DNA of 20,758 nt, taken from Geobacter sp. UBA2189. GTDB taxonomy: Bacteria; Desulfobacterota; Desulfuromonadia; Geobacterales; Pseudopelobacteraceae. The notes beneath the pieces were generated by a model. That model worked only from the letters and a program-made list of their open reading frames with translations. It was not told the origin of the DNA and did no database searches. The translations under genes were made by a program, and so were the position numbers. Where the stretch lies: assembly GCA_002328035.1 (NCBI GenBank), contig DCVL01000065.1, positions 1 to 20,758 of the forward strand, in the 5' to 3' direction. Below, piece by piece: positions 14,572 through 20,758 of the stretch (position 1 is the first letter of the stretch; each line of letters begins with the position of its first letter).

Positions 14572-15498
14572 TCAGGCTGAAACAGCCTTGATTCCGGTAG
14601 AATCTTCAATGTTGAAAAGACTCATCTCTTTGTTAATCCTTTTTACAAGCCCTGTAAGCACCTTCCCCGGACCTATCTCCACAAACCGATCCACCCCCAG
14701 GCTTATCATCTTCTCTACTGACTGTTCCCAAAGCACAGGTGCACATACCTGAGTTACCAGTAGCTGACCAACTCTTGATGGATCGTTGTTTGGAGTAGCC
14801 TCTACATTGCTTACAACAGGAAGTCCCATAGAGTGCAACAGGAGACAGTCAAGAAGCTCCTGCAGGCGAACTGCCGCAGGCTGCATCAGTGCACAATGGA
14901 ATGGAGCAGATACCGGAAGCAGCATAGCCTTTCGATACCCCTTTGCCTTTGCAATGGAAATAGCCCGATTAACAGCAGTAGCATGACCGGCAATCACAAT
15001 TTGACCTGGAGAGTTGAAATTGGCAGGAGATACGACCTCTCCATCAGCAGCCTCTTCACAGATAGCTGTCAAGTCATCAGAATCTATTGAAAGCATCGCA
15101 GCCATAGCCCCTACACCAACCGGAACGGCCTCCTGCATAAAGGTGCCACGGGCACGAACGGTACGAACAGCATCAGACAATTCAAAAACACCACTGCATA
15201 CAAGAGCTGAATACTCTCCCAGCGAATGACCTGCAAGATAATCAGCTGTTAAGCCTGTTTCTTCGCGCAGCACTCTCAGTGCCGCAATGCTTGTCGTCAG
15301 TATGGCCGGTTGTGTATTGAATGTAAGCTTGAGATCCTCTTCAGGGCCATTAAAGCAAAGAGCCGAGAGTTTGAAACCGAGAGCTTCATCCGCCTCTTCA
15401 AATGCAAGGCGGGCAGATGAAAAATTATCAGCCAGTTCTTTGCCCATTCCAACAAATTGAGAACCCTGACCTGGAAAAAGAAAAGAAGTCTTACCCAT
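14572..15498 (-). CDS. fabD: Malonyl-CoA:ACP transacylase
   Basis: FabD moves malonyl from CoA to ACP to supply the extender unit. The 308-residue protein has the oxyanion-loop GQGSQ (10-14), the nucleophile Ser92 in AGHSLGEY, Arg117 in RARGTFMQEA, which binds the malonyl carboxylate, and the catalytic His201 in SAPFHCALM. Together with the FNSPGQIVIAG segment these define the family without doubt. It lies 33 bases after fabH and 29 bases before fabZ, so co-transcription is expected. Nothing is missing or unusual. Confidence 0.97.
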   Translation of the reverse strand: MGKTSFLFPGQGSQFVGMGKELADNFSSARLAFEEADEALGFKLSALCFNGPEEDLKLTFNTQPAILTTSIAALRVLREETGLTADYLAGHSLGEYSALVCSGVFELSDAVRTVRARGTFMQEAVPVGVGAMAAMLSIDSDDLTAICEEAADGEVVSPANFNSPGQIVIAGHATAVNRAISIAKAKGYRKAMLLPVSAPFHCALMQPAAVRLQELLDCLLLHSMGLPVVSNVEATPNNDPSRVGQLLVTQVCAPVLWEQSVEKMISLGVDRFVEIGPGKVLTGLVKRINKEMSLFNIEDSTGIKAVSA

Positions 15499-15531
15499 AA
15501 CAGTCCACCTTGGCTAATTATTGTATTGTCT

Positions 15532-16515
15532 CTACCACTTTATCAGGGCTGATGCGTAAGTAAATCCGCCCCCAAAGGCTGCCATAAGAACCAGATCACC
15601 TGGATTCAGTCTTCCGCTTCGATTGGCTTCATCAAGAGCAATAGGAATGGAAGCAGCCGATGTATTGCCGTATTTATGAAGATTTACAAAGATCCGCTCC
15701 AGAGGGATGCCTACTCTCTTACCGGTTGCTTCAATAATCCGTCTGTTGGCCTGGTGTGGTATAAGCAGCTTTACATCATCTGCAGTGCAACCGTTGGCCT
15801 CAAGTGCAGCAGTAGCGGCATCGCCCATTGCTCGAACAGCATATTTGAATACATCGTTACCTTCCATCCGAAGATAGTAAAGCCGTTCATCCATTGTCTT
15901 TTGCTCTGTTACCGGATTTCTGGTACCTAAACCAGGCAGGTACAATAGTTGCCAATGGTTTCCATTACTGTAGATATGTGTTGATAGTATCCCTTTTTCT
16001 TCCTCTGAAGGTTCCAACAGTACCGCACCAGCACCATCACCAAACAGAATACAGGTATTTCGATCAGTAAAATCCACAATACGAGTCAACAACTCTGCCC
16101 CAATTACCAGAATCTTTTTGAAGGCACCTGTTTTAATATAGGCATCAGCCATAGAAAGACCATACAGAAAACCGGAACAGGCCGCTGTAATATCAAAAGC
16201 GACGGCATTGTTTGCTCCAAGTTCATTCTGGACAATACAGGCTGTAGCCGGAAATGGGAAATCAGGGGTAACTGTGGCAACGAGGATCATATCAAGCTGT
16301 TCTGGAGAGACGGAAACCATCTCAAGGGCAGAACGGGCAGCTTTTATGGCAAGAGTAGAGGTATATTCATCTTTTGCAGCGATACGACGTTCTTTGATAC
16401 CTGTTCGTGTTGTGATCCACTCATCATTGGTATCAACCATTTTTTCCAGATCTTGGTTGGTGAGAACCTTGTCGGGAACGGCTGAACCGGTCCCTGTTAT
16501 ACGGGCACGCAGCAT
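15532..16515 (-). CDS. fabH: 3-oxoacyl-[ACP] synthase III
   Basis: FabH starts each fatty-acid chain by condensing an acyl-CoA primer, usually acetyl-CoA, with malonyl-ACP. The 327-residue protein carries the Cys-His-Asn triad: Cys113 in TAACSGFLYGL, His254 in IPHQANRRI and Asn284 in KYGNTSAASI. TRTGIKERR (36-44) and the C-terminal AFGGGFTYAS are also typical. It starts 104 bases after plsX, with GGGGG as a ribosome-binding run 6 bases before the ATG. The primer preference (straight or branched) cannot be read from the sequence. Confidence 0.97.
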   Translation of the reverse strand: MLRARITGTGSAVPDKVLTNQDLEKMVDTNDEWITTRTGIKERRIAAKDEYTSTLAIKAARSALEMVSVSPEQLDMILVATVTPDFPFPATACIVQNELGANNAVAFDITAACSGFLYGLSMADAYIKTGAFKKILVIGAELLTRIVDFTDRNTCILFGDGAGAVLLEPSEEEKGILSTHIYSNGNHWQLLYLPGLGTRNPVTEQKTMDERLYYLRMEGNDVFKYAVRAMGDAATAALEANGCTADDVKLLIPHQANRRIIEATGKRVGIPLERIFVNLHKYGNTSAASIPIALDEANRSGRLNPGDLVLMAAFGGGFTYASALIKW

Positions 16516-16619
16516 ATAACCCCCAAGACGGAATAGCAGGTTACGCTGATTCCGGAATATTAGACAAAAAAGAAGGAAGGCAATTTAAAAGGTGATATTA
16601 GCGATATTTAACAGAAAAG

Positions 16620-17630
16620 CTAGCGAGAAAACAAGGAACTGCTATCTCCGGAAAGTTTTTCAGCTATACGCTGCGTAACACCGCTTGTGGCATAATCATG
16701 AGCAAAACGTATTGCGTTTTTAATCGCCTTTACATTGGAACCGCCGTGACAGATCATACCGACTCCGTTAATCCCTATCAATGGCGCTCCGCCATATTCA
16801 GCATAATCAACGGTTTTTTTGAATCTGTTAAATGCACCACGCATAAAAAGGTAACCCATCTTGGCTACCATATCTCCCATAATCTCACGCTTCAGCATCG
16901 TTCCGGTTGCCTCAGCCAGACCTTCGGACAGCTTAAGCACGACATTCCCGACAAAACCGTCACAGACAACAACCTCAACGGTTCCTTTAAAAATATCACG
17001 ACCCTCAACATATCCTGCGTAATTAAGGGAGCTTTGGCGAAGGATAGTATTGGTTTCACGAGTCAGTTCATTGCCTTTTGACTCTTCCTCACCATTAGAA
17101 AGAAGGCCTATGCGTGGATTTGAAATACCCATTGCATGCTTGGCATAAACCTGTCCCATAATGGCAAACTGCACCAGATGAGTTGCCTTGCAATCAACGT
17201 TTCCACCGACATCAAGAACCAGGGTTTTACCCTGAAGGGTAGGAAAGATCTGTGCAATGGCAGGTCTTTCAATGCCGCTTATCCGTTTTAAAACAAACAT
17301 GCCTGCCGCCATTGTAGCACCGGAATTTCCGGCGCTTACAGCAGCACAGGCATTGCCTTCCTTCACAAGCTCAAAGGCAAGACGTACCGAGGAATTACGC
17401 TTTTTACGCACCGCATCAGAAGCTGAATCATGCATTCCAACCACTTCACTTGCATGATGAATGGTTATATCCAGTCCTGTAGCATTATGCTTGGCAAGTT
17501 CCTGCCTTAAACGCTCTTCATCACCAACCAGAACAACAGGAATGGCATATTCACGGGAAGCGGTAACCGCACCCTCAACCTCAACTGCAGGGGCGTTATC
17601 CCCTCCCATGGCATCAACTGCAACTCTCAT
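16620..17630 (-). CDS. plsX: Phosphate acyltransferase PlsX
   Basis: PlsX converts acyl-ACP to acyl-phosphate, which the membrane enzyme PlsY uses to acylate glycerol 3-phosphate; it thus links fatty-acid and phospholipid synthesis. The 336-residue protein opens with VAVDAMGGDNAP (3-14) and contains SAGNSGATMAAG, LLSNGEEESKGNE and VCDGFVGNVVLK, all family hallmarks. Length is normal. No signal peptide or transmembrane helix is seen, in keeping with a peripheral membrane enzyme. It lies 20 bases after rpmF and is followed by fabH, the standard rpmF-plsX-fabH order of many bacteria. Confidence 0.97.
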   Translation of the reverse strand: MRVAVDAMGGDNAPAVEVEGAVTASREYAIPVVLVGDEERLRQELAKHNATGLDITIHHASEVVGMHDSASDAVRKKRNSSVRLAFELVKEGNACAAVSAGNSGATMAAGMFVLKRISGIERPAIAQIFPTLQGKTLVLDVGGNVDCKATHLVQFAIMGQVYAKHAMGISNPRIGLLSNGEEESKGNELTRETNTILRQSSLNYAGYVEGRDIFKGTVEVVVCDGFVGNVVLKLSEGLAEATGTMLKREIMGDMVAKMGYLFMRGAFNRFKKTVDYAEYGGAPLIGINGVGMICHGGSNVKAIKNAIRFAHDYATSGVTQRIAEKLSGDSSSLFSR

Positions 17631-17650
17631 AACTTAAGGATAAGTCTCAA

Positions 17651-17836
17651 TTATGCCTGCTTCTCTAGTCCAGCAACTTCCTTGCCTTTATAGGTTCCAC
17701 ATGATGGGCAGGCTCTGTGTGGCATCTTTGGAGACTTACACTGAGGACATACCGACAGATTCGGAACTGTCAAAAAATCATGGGCACGGCGCATATTTTT
17801 GCGGGATTTGGAGGTCTTCTTCTTGGGTACTGCCAT
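17651..17836 (-). CDS. rpmF: 50S ribosomal protein L32
   Basis: L32 is a small basic component of the large ribosomal subunit. The 61-residue protein starts MAVPKKKTSKSRKNMRRAH, the family signature. It retains a zinc ribbon formed by CPQC (Cys30, Cys33) and CPSC (Cys43, Cys46), so this is the zinc-binding (C+) form rather than the zinc-free variant some bacteria make under zinc limitation. It follows yceD by 42 bases and precedes plsX by 20, the usual arrangement. Confidence 0.98.
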   Translation of the reverse strand: MAVPKKKTSKSRKNMRRAHDFLTVPNLSVCPQCKSPKMPHRACPSCGTYKGKEVAGLEKQA

Positions 17837-17878
17837 GGCTTTTACTCCTTTTGTTTGCGGTTATAACACCGCTTGTTG

Positions 17879-18415
17879 TCAACTGACTTTAAAGTTTTTT
17901 AATATTGAAAACTTTGACTGCTTAGGCTCTATGACACAATCACAGGTAGCTTTATTCAAATCCGAACCACAGGAGGGGCATAATCCTCTGCAGGTTTCGG
18001 AGCAGAGCGGTTTAATCGGAATATCCAAGATAATCTGCTCTGATATTTCAGGCATCAGGTCAATCTCTGTGCCGGAAAAAACTGAAGATACAAGATCCAG
18101 TTCACCAAGCTCAACTTCATCTTCATCTTCCTTGGCAACAGAACCCTCACTAAAAAATATTACAAAGTCAGAGGATATCAAATAATCAAAACCGGATAAA
18201 CATCGTGAGCAAATCAACTGAACAGGAACAGTGACATTCCCTTGAACACGGTAATGATCAAATTCCCTAATTGCTTTTATTACGACCTGTACGGCACCTT
18301 TAAAACAACAATCCCCTTTAGCTGCTAACTCTGCAAGTACAGGAAAGGACTCAGGAGGCTCACTAAATGAAAACTCCCGAACAGACTCTCTTATGTGCTC
18401 GGTATTGATCTTCAT
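17879..18415 (-). CDS. yceD: YceD/DUF177 family protein
   Basis: The 178-residue protein belongs to the DUF177 (YceD) family, almost always encoded just before rpmF. Members are linked to 23S rRNA or large-subunit accumulation in bacteria and plastids. Seen here are the paired CSRC (Cys69, Cys72) in the middle and the C-terminal LCSETCRGLCPSCGSDLNK region with cysteines at 138, 142, 146, 149, 158 and 160, typical of the family and suggestive of a bound metal. An acidic stretch (KEDEDEVELGELD, about 95-107) lies between. It is the first gene behind a near-consensus promoter. The molecular function is not settled. Confidence 0.92.
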   Translation of the reverse strand: MKINTEHIRESVREFSFSEPPESFPVLAELAAKGDCCFKGAVQVVIKAIREFDHYRVQGNVTVPVQLICSRCLSGFDYLISSDFVIFFSEGSVAKEDEDEVELGELDLVSSVFSGTEIDLMPEISEQIILDIPIKPLCSETCRGLCPSCGSDLNKATCDCVIEPKQSKFSILKNFKVS

Positions 18416-18459
18416 TTGATGAAATTGCCTCTGAAGGTTAAAGGGTTAAGAAATGAGTT

Positions 18460-18487
18460 AATATAGTGAATAACGATATATTGTCAA
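18460..18487 (-). promoter_or_regulatory. Sigma-70 promoter of the yceD-rpmF-plsX-fab operon
   Basis: On the minus strand TTGACA (18487-18482, a perfect -35) and TATATT (18465-18460, five of six consensus bases) are separated by 16 bases. The -10 ends 44 bases before the yceD ATG and 25 bases downstream of the M42 peptidase stop. It is the best promoter in the window and sets a clear boundary between the two minus-strand units. Confidence 0.75.
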
Positions 18488-18512
18488 GAATAATCAGCCT
18501 GATTTATCTAAT

Positions 18513-19583
18513 CTACCGAGGTAAAAAAGCATTCTTATCAGTAATCCGCTTTAGTGCCACGACAATGAGTTTTGCAGCCTGTTCCAGATCACCAAGTGAA
18601 ATCACTTCAACCGGCGTATGCATGTAACGAAGCGGTATCTTAACCAGAGCTGTTGCAACCCCTCCTCTCGAAATCTGCATAACATTGGCATCAGTCCCTG
18701 TCGCTCTGGGATTGGCCGTCAACTGAACAGCAATTTTTTCTTTCTCTGCAGAACTGTAAAGCAACTCAAAAAGTGAATGATTGATGTTTGCACCACGGGT
18801 CAGGATTGGCCCCTTACCCAGAGCAACATCCCCATTATGCTTACGTTCCACATCAGGCTGATCCGTTGCAAAATCCACTTCAACGCATATTCCTATATCT
18901 GGATTAACAGTATAACTGCTTGTAGTTCCCCCTCTTAAACCGATCTCCTCCTGAACAGATGAAACACCATACAAATCAACGGGCAGCTTTTTCTTCTCCT
19001 GGGAGACAAGCCGCAGAACCTCAGCCACAACAAAACAACCTGCTTTATCATCAAATCCCCGTGACGAAACCCTGTCCCCCTGCAAACGAATCAAGCGGCT
19101 GTCAAAGGTTACGCAGTCACCAACCCTTACAATTTTCTGCGCCTCCTTTTTATCCCTGGCACCTATATCAATGTACTGGGCATCCAGTTTGACCACTGCA
19201 TCCCTCTCTTTTGGCTCTATCAGATGGATTGGGCGTTTGCCAACCACTCCGGAGACAGCCCCTTCAGCTGTATGAATATTAACAACCTTGCCAGGCGTTA
19301 AATGAGCATCCACCCCGCCAACAGCGGCAAAGTAAAGAAAACCCTTGTCATCAATATATTTTATCTGCAGCCCAACCTCATCAGAATGCCCTACAATCAT
19401 GACCTTGGGTCTCTCTTTACCTTGACCCGCAATAAAGCCATAAACATTCCCCATAACATCACTGGTCACATCGCAAAAAGGGGCGATATAATCCCTGAAA
19501 ACACGTTGAGCCGGCTGTTCATATCCGGAAGGACTAGGGGCATCCAGCAGATTTTCCAAAAAGTTGATAGATTCTTTACGCAT
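18513..19583 (-). CDS. M42-family metal aminopeptidase
   Basis: From the chosen start the protein has 356 residues and matches the M42 (glutamyl aminopeptidase/FrvX/TET) family. Likely di-metal ligands and catalytic residues are in GHSDEVG (His66, Asp68), GFDDKAGC (Asp178, Asp179), VQEEIGLRG (Glu212, Glu213), VEVDFATD (Asp237) and MHTPVEV (His322). Such enzymes form large tetrahedral cytoplasmic particles that trim short peptides. The ATG at 19583 is preferred to one 15 bases upstream because AGGAG stands 7 bases before it. Its first 8 bases overlap the end of the radical SAM gene (AATGCGTAA), implying coupled translation. No signal peptide is present. Which N-terminal residues it removes is unknown. 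Confidence 0.92.
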   Translation of the reverse strand: MRKESINFLENLLDAPSPSGYEQPAQRVFRDYIAPFCDVTSDVMGNVYGFIAGQGKERPKVMIVGHSDEVGLQIKYIDDKGFLYFAAVGGVDAHLTPGKVVNIHTAEGAVSGVVGKRPIHLIEPKERDAVVKLDAQYIDIGARDKKEAQKIVRVGDCVTFDSRLIRLQGDRVSSRGFDDKAGCFVVAEVLRLVSQEKKKLPVDLYGVSSVQEEIGLRGGTTSSYTVNPDIGICVEVDFATDQPDVERKHNGDVALGKGPILTRGANINHSLFELLYSSAEKEKIAVQLTANPRATGTDANVMQISRGGVATALVKIPLRYMHTPVEVISLGDLEQAAKLIVVALKRITDKNAFLPR

Positions 19584-20643
19584 TGTTATACTCCTCATAT
19601 AAATAGCTGGTTACAACAGAAGATTTAACCTTTTGCTTCAAGTTTTCAATTCTTATTTCATTTTTATCAAGGGATGAATCAGGAAACAGATTTGGTATGT
19701 TCAGGCCATAGTTTTTCCATTTCATGAGGTTAGAGCGTTTATGACCTTCAACCTGAGATATCCGATCGGGATTGCAAAACAGTTTAACAGCATTTTTATC
19801 ATCAAGGCCTGAAGCCAGCTTAATCACAAGGTCATGAAAAAGCTGAGCCTTTACCAATTCACCAAAAGCCGGATGCCAGCAGCCTGCAATTATAGCCCCA
19901 TCAGCTGAAAGCCCATCATCCGCCTGTAATCCAATCCTTATAACCGGTATACCTGCCCTAAGAGAGAGATGCAACATTATGGCACAAGTTTTTACCCCCT
20001 CATCAAGAGTCAGGGGTTTGTAATTTCCGTTCTTGAACTGCTCAGCCAAAAGCGTACCTTCAAGCACCACTGCAGGATAAATCCTTATAATCTGGGCGCC
20101 TGCCTGAATCACACCTTTAATACCAGAGACAGATTTTGCAGATGTATCACCAGGCAGGCCAGGCAGTAATTGGGCTCCAACTAAAAATCCGGCCTCTCTC
20201 ACCCTTTTAATAGCTTCCAAGCTATCAACAGCTGTATGGCCTCTTCCAGACAAGGACAGAACCTCATCATCGAGGGACTGAACCCCTATTTCAATAGTTT
20301 TAACATTATTTACCGCCAGAAATTTCAAGATCTTATCATTGAGGGCATCAGGCCTTGTTGATATTCTGACACCAGCAACAATCTTCCGAGCTATAAGCGG
20401 CTGCACAGAATCGAGCAGATATTTCTGTAGCGATTCAGGCAAAAGGGTAAAACTTCCGCCGTAAAAAGCAACCTCAACCAGCCTTCTCCTAGAGCGGCCA
20501 ACCCACTCAAGGACAGTTTTCAAAACCTGTTCAGCAGTTGGATATGGTTGTTTTACCCCTGAAATAAGACGCTGATTACAGAAAAGGCAGGTATGAGGGC
20601 AACCTGAATGTGGTATAAAAAAAGGAATAATAAGGGGTGGCAT
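19576..20643 (-). CDS. Radical SAM protein of the Elp3-like type
   Basis: The 355-residue protein carries the [4Fe-4S] cluster motif CPHTCLFC (Cys15, Cys19, Cys22, CX3CX2C) right after a PFFIPHSG start. Further radical SAM elements follow, including FYGGSFTLLP (glycine motif), RISTRPDALN, IEIGVQSLDDEVL and GAQLLPGLPGD. This arrangement resembles the Elp3/YhcC branch, but there is no acetyltransferase domain, so it is not a full Elp3. The substrate is unknown. The ATG has only a weak AAAAAG ahead of it, but upstream in-frame starts run into stops. It overlaps the M42 peptidase gene by 8 bases and probably begins that transcript. Confidence 0.88.
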   Translation of the reverse strand: MPPLIIPFFIPHSGCPHTCLFCNQRLISGVKQPYPTAEQVLKTVLEWVGRSRRRLVEVAFYGGSFTLLPESLQKYLLDSVQPLIARKIVAGVRISTRPDALNDKILKFLAVNNVKTIEIGVQSLDDEVLSLSGRGHTAVDSLEAIKRVREAGFLVGAQLLPGLPGDTSAKSVSGIKGVIQAGAQIIRIYPAVVLEGTLLAEQFKNGNYKPLTLDEGVKTCAIMLHLSLRAGIPVIRIGLQADDGLSADGAIIAGCWHPAFGELVKAQLFHDLVIKLASGLDDKNAVKLFCNPDRISQVEGHKRSNLMKWKNYGLNIPNLFPDSSLDKNEIRIENLKQKVKSSVVTSYLYEEYNNA

Positions 20644-20659
20644 CTTTTTTACCGGTCAG

Positions 20660-20689
20660 ATGGATATGCAATACATTTTACATATCCAT
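20660..20689. repeat. Inverted repeat upstream of the radical SAM gene
   Basis: ATGGATATG and CATATCCAT are perfect 9-base arms separated by 12 bases, ending 17 bases before the radical SAM start. It could be a regulator site or a leader hairpin next to the ribosome-binding region. No T-tract follows. Confidence 0.4.
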
Positions 20690-20758
20690 ACAACTAACTG
20701 AAGATTAATTCCAGATAAATAGATTTGAGCTTGCTAGGGTGCGTTCTCAATCAAGTAT

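Noticed and set aside
16516..16619. Possible fatty-acid regulator operator in the plsX-fabH spacer
   Set aside because: The spacer has short AT-rich repeats but no clear palindrome matching FapR, FabR or FadR sites.

Overview
The window reads as a chromosomal segment from a Deltaproteobacterium of the Desulfuromonadales/Geobacterales type (Desulfuromonadota). That placement is an inference. It rests on the gene order yceD-rpmF-plsX-fabH-fabD-fabG-acpP-fabF-rpiB-glyA, on the OmpW, MEMO and GGDEF/EAL protein types, and on the general look of the proteins. No rRNA, tRNA, CRISPR array, prophage or intact insertion sequence is visible.

Left part (1-6070), loosely packed. The C-terminal end of an unidentified plus-strand gene enters at the edge. 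It is followed by a minus-strand single-domain rhodanese, a large plus-strand membrane-anchored Cache-like/PAS/PAS/GGDEF/EAL cyclic-di-GMP protein, a 63-residue two-helix membrane protein, and a minus-strand OmpW-family outer-membrane protein. The last has a perfect TTGAC-N4-GTCAA palindrome upstream, of the CRP/FNR type. A REP-like inverted repeat lies downstream of the OmpW gene. The roughly 800-base gap upstream of it holds a frameshifted gene remnant and no convincing intact gene.

Middle part (6072-9646), minus strand, in transcription order: MEMO-family protein, secreted S9 prolyl-oligopeptidase-type peptidase, and a cysteine-rich flavodoxin-fold FMN reductase, closed by a strong hairpin terminator. 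The short spacers suggest one transcription unit.

Right part (9836-20643), minus strand, is a dense housekeeping block. First transcribed are a radical SAM protein and an overlapping M42 aminopeptidase. A near-consensus sigma-70 promoter (18460-18487) then starts the phospholipid and fatty-acid operon: yceD (DUF177), rpmF (L32), plsX, fabH, fabD, fabZ, fabG, acpP, fabF, rpiB, glyA. Nearly a whole type II elongation set is present: malonyl transfer (FabD), initiation (FabH), condensation (FabF), ketoreduction (FabG), dehydration (FabZ), the carrier (AcpP), and the link to phospholipid synthesis (PlsX). No enoyl-ACP reductase is in the window. Hairpins between acpP and fabF and between rpiB and glyA look like partial terminators that would tune expression inside the operon, and a final terminator follows glyA.

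I did not find a clear new biological system. The most worthwhile second looks are the FNR-type palindrome at ompW, the REP-like repeat, the gene remnant, fabZ inside the fab operon, the internal hairpins, and the MEMO-S9-flavodoxin cluster.
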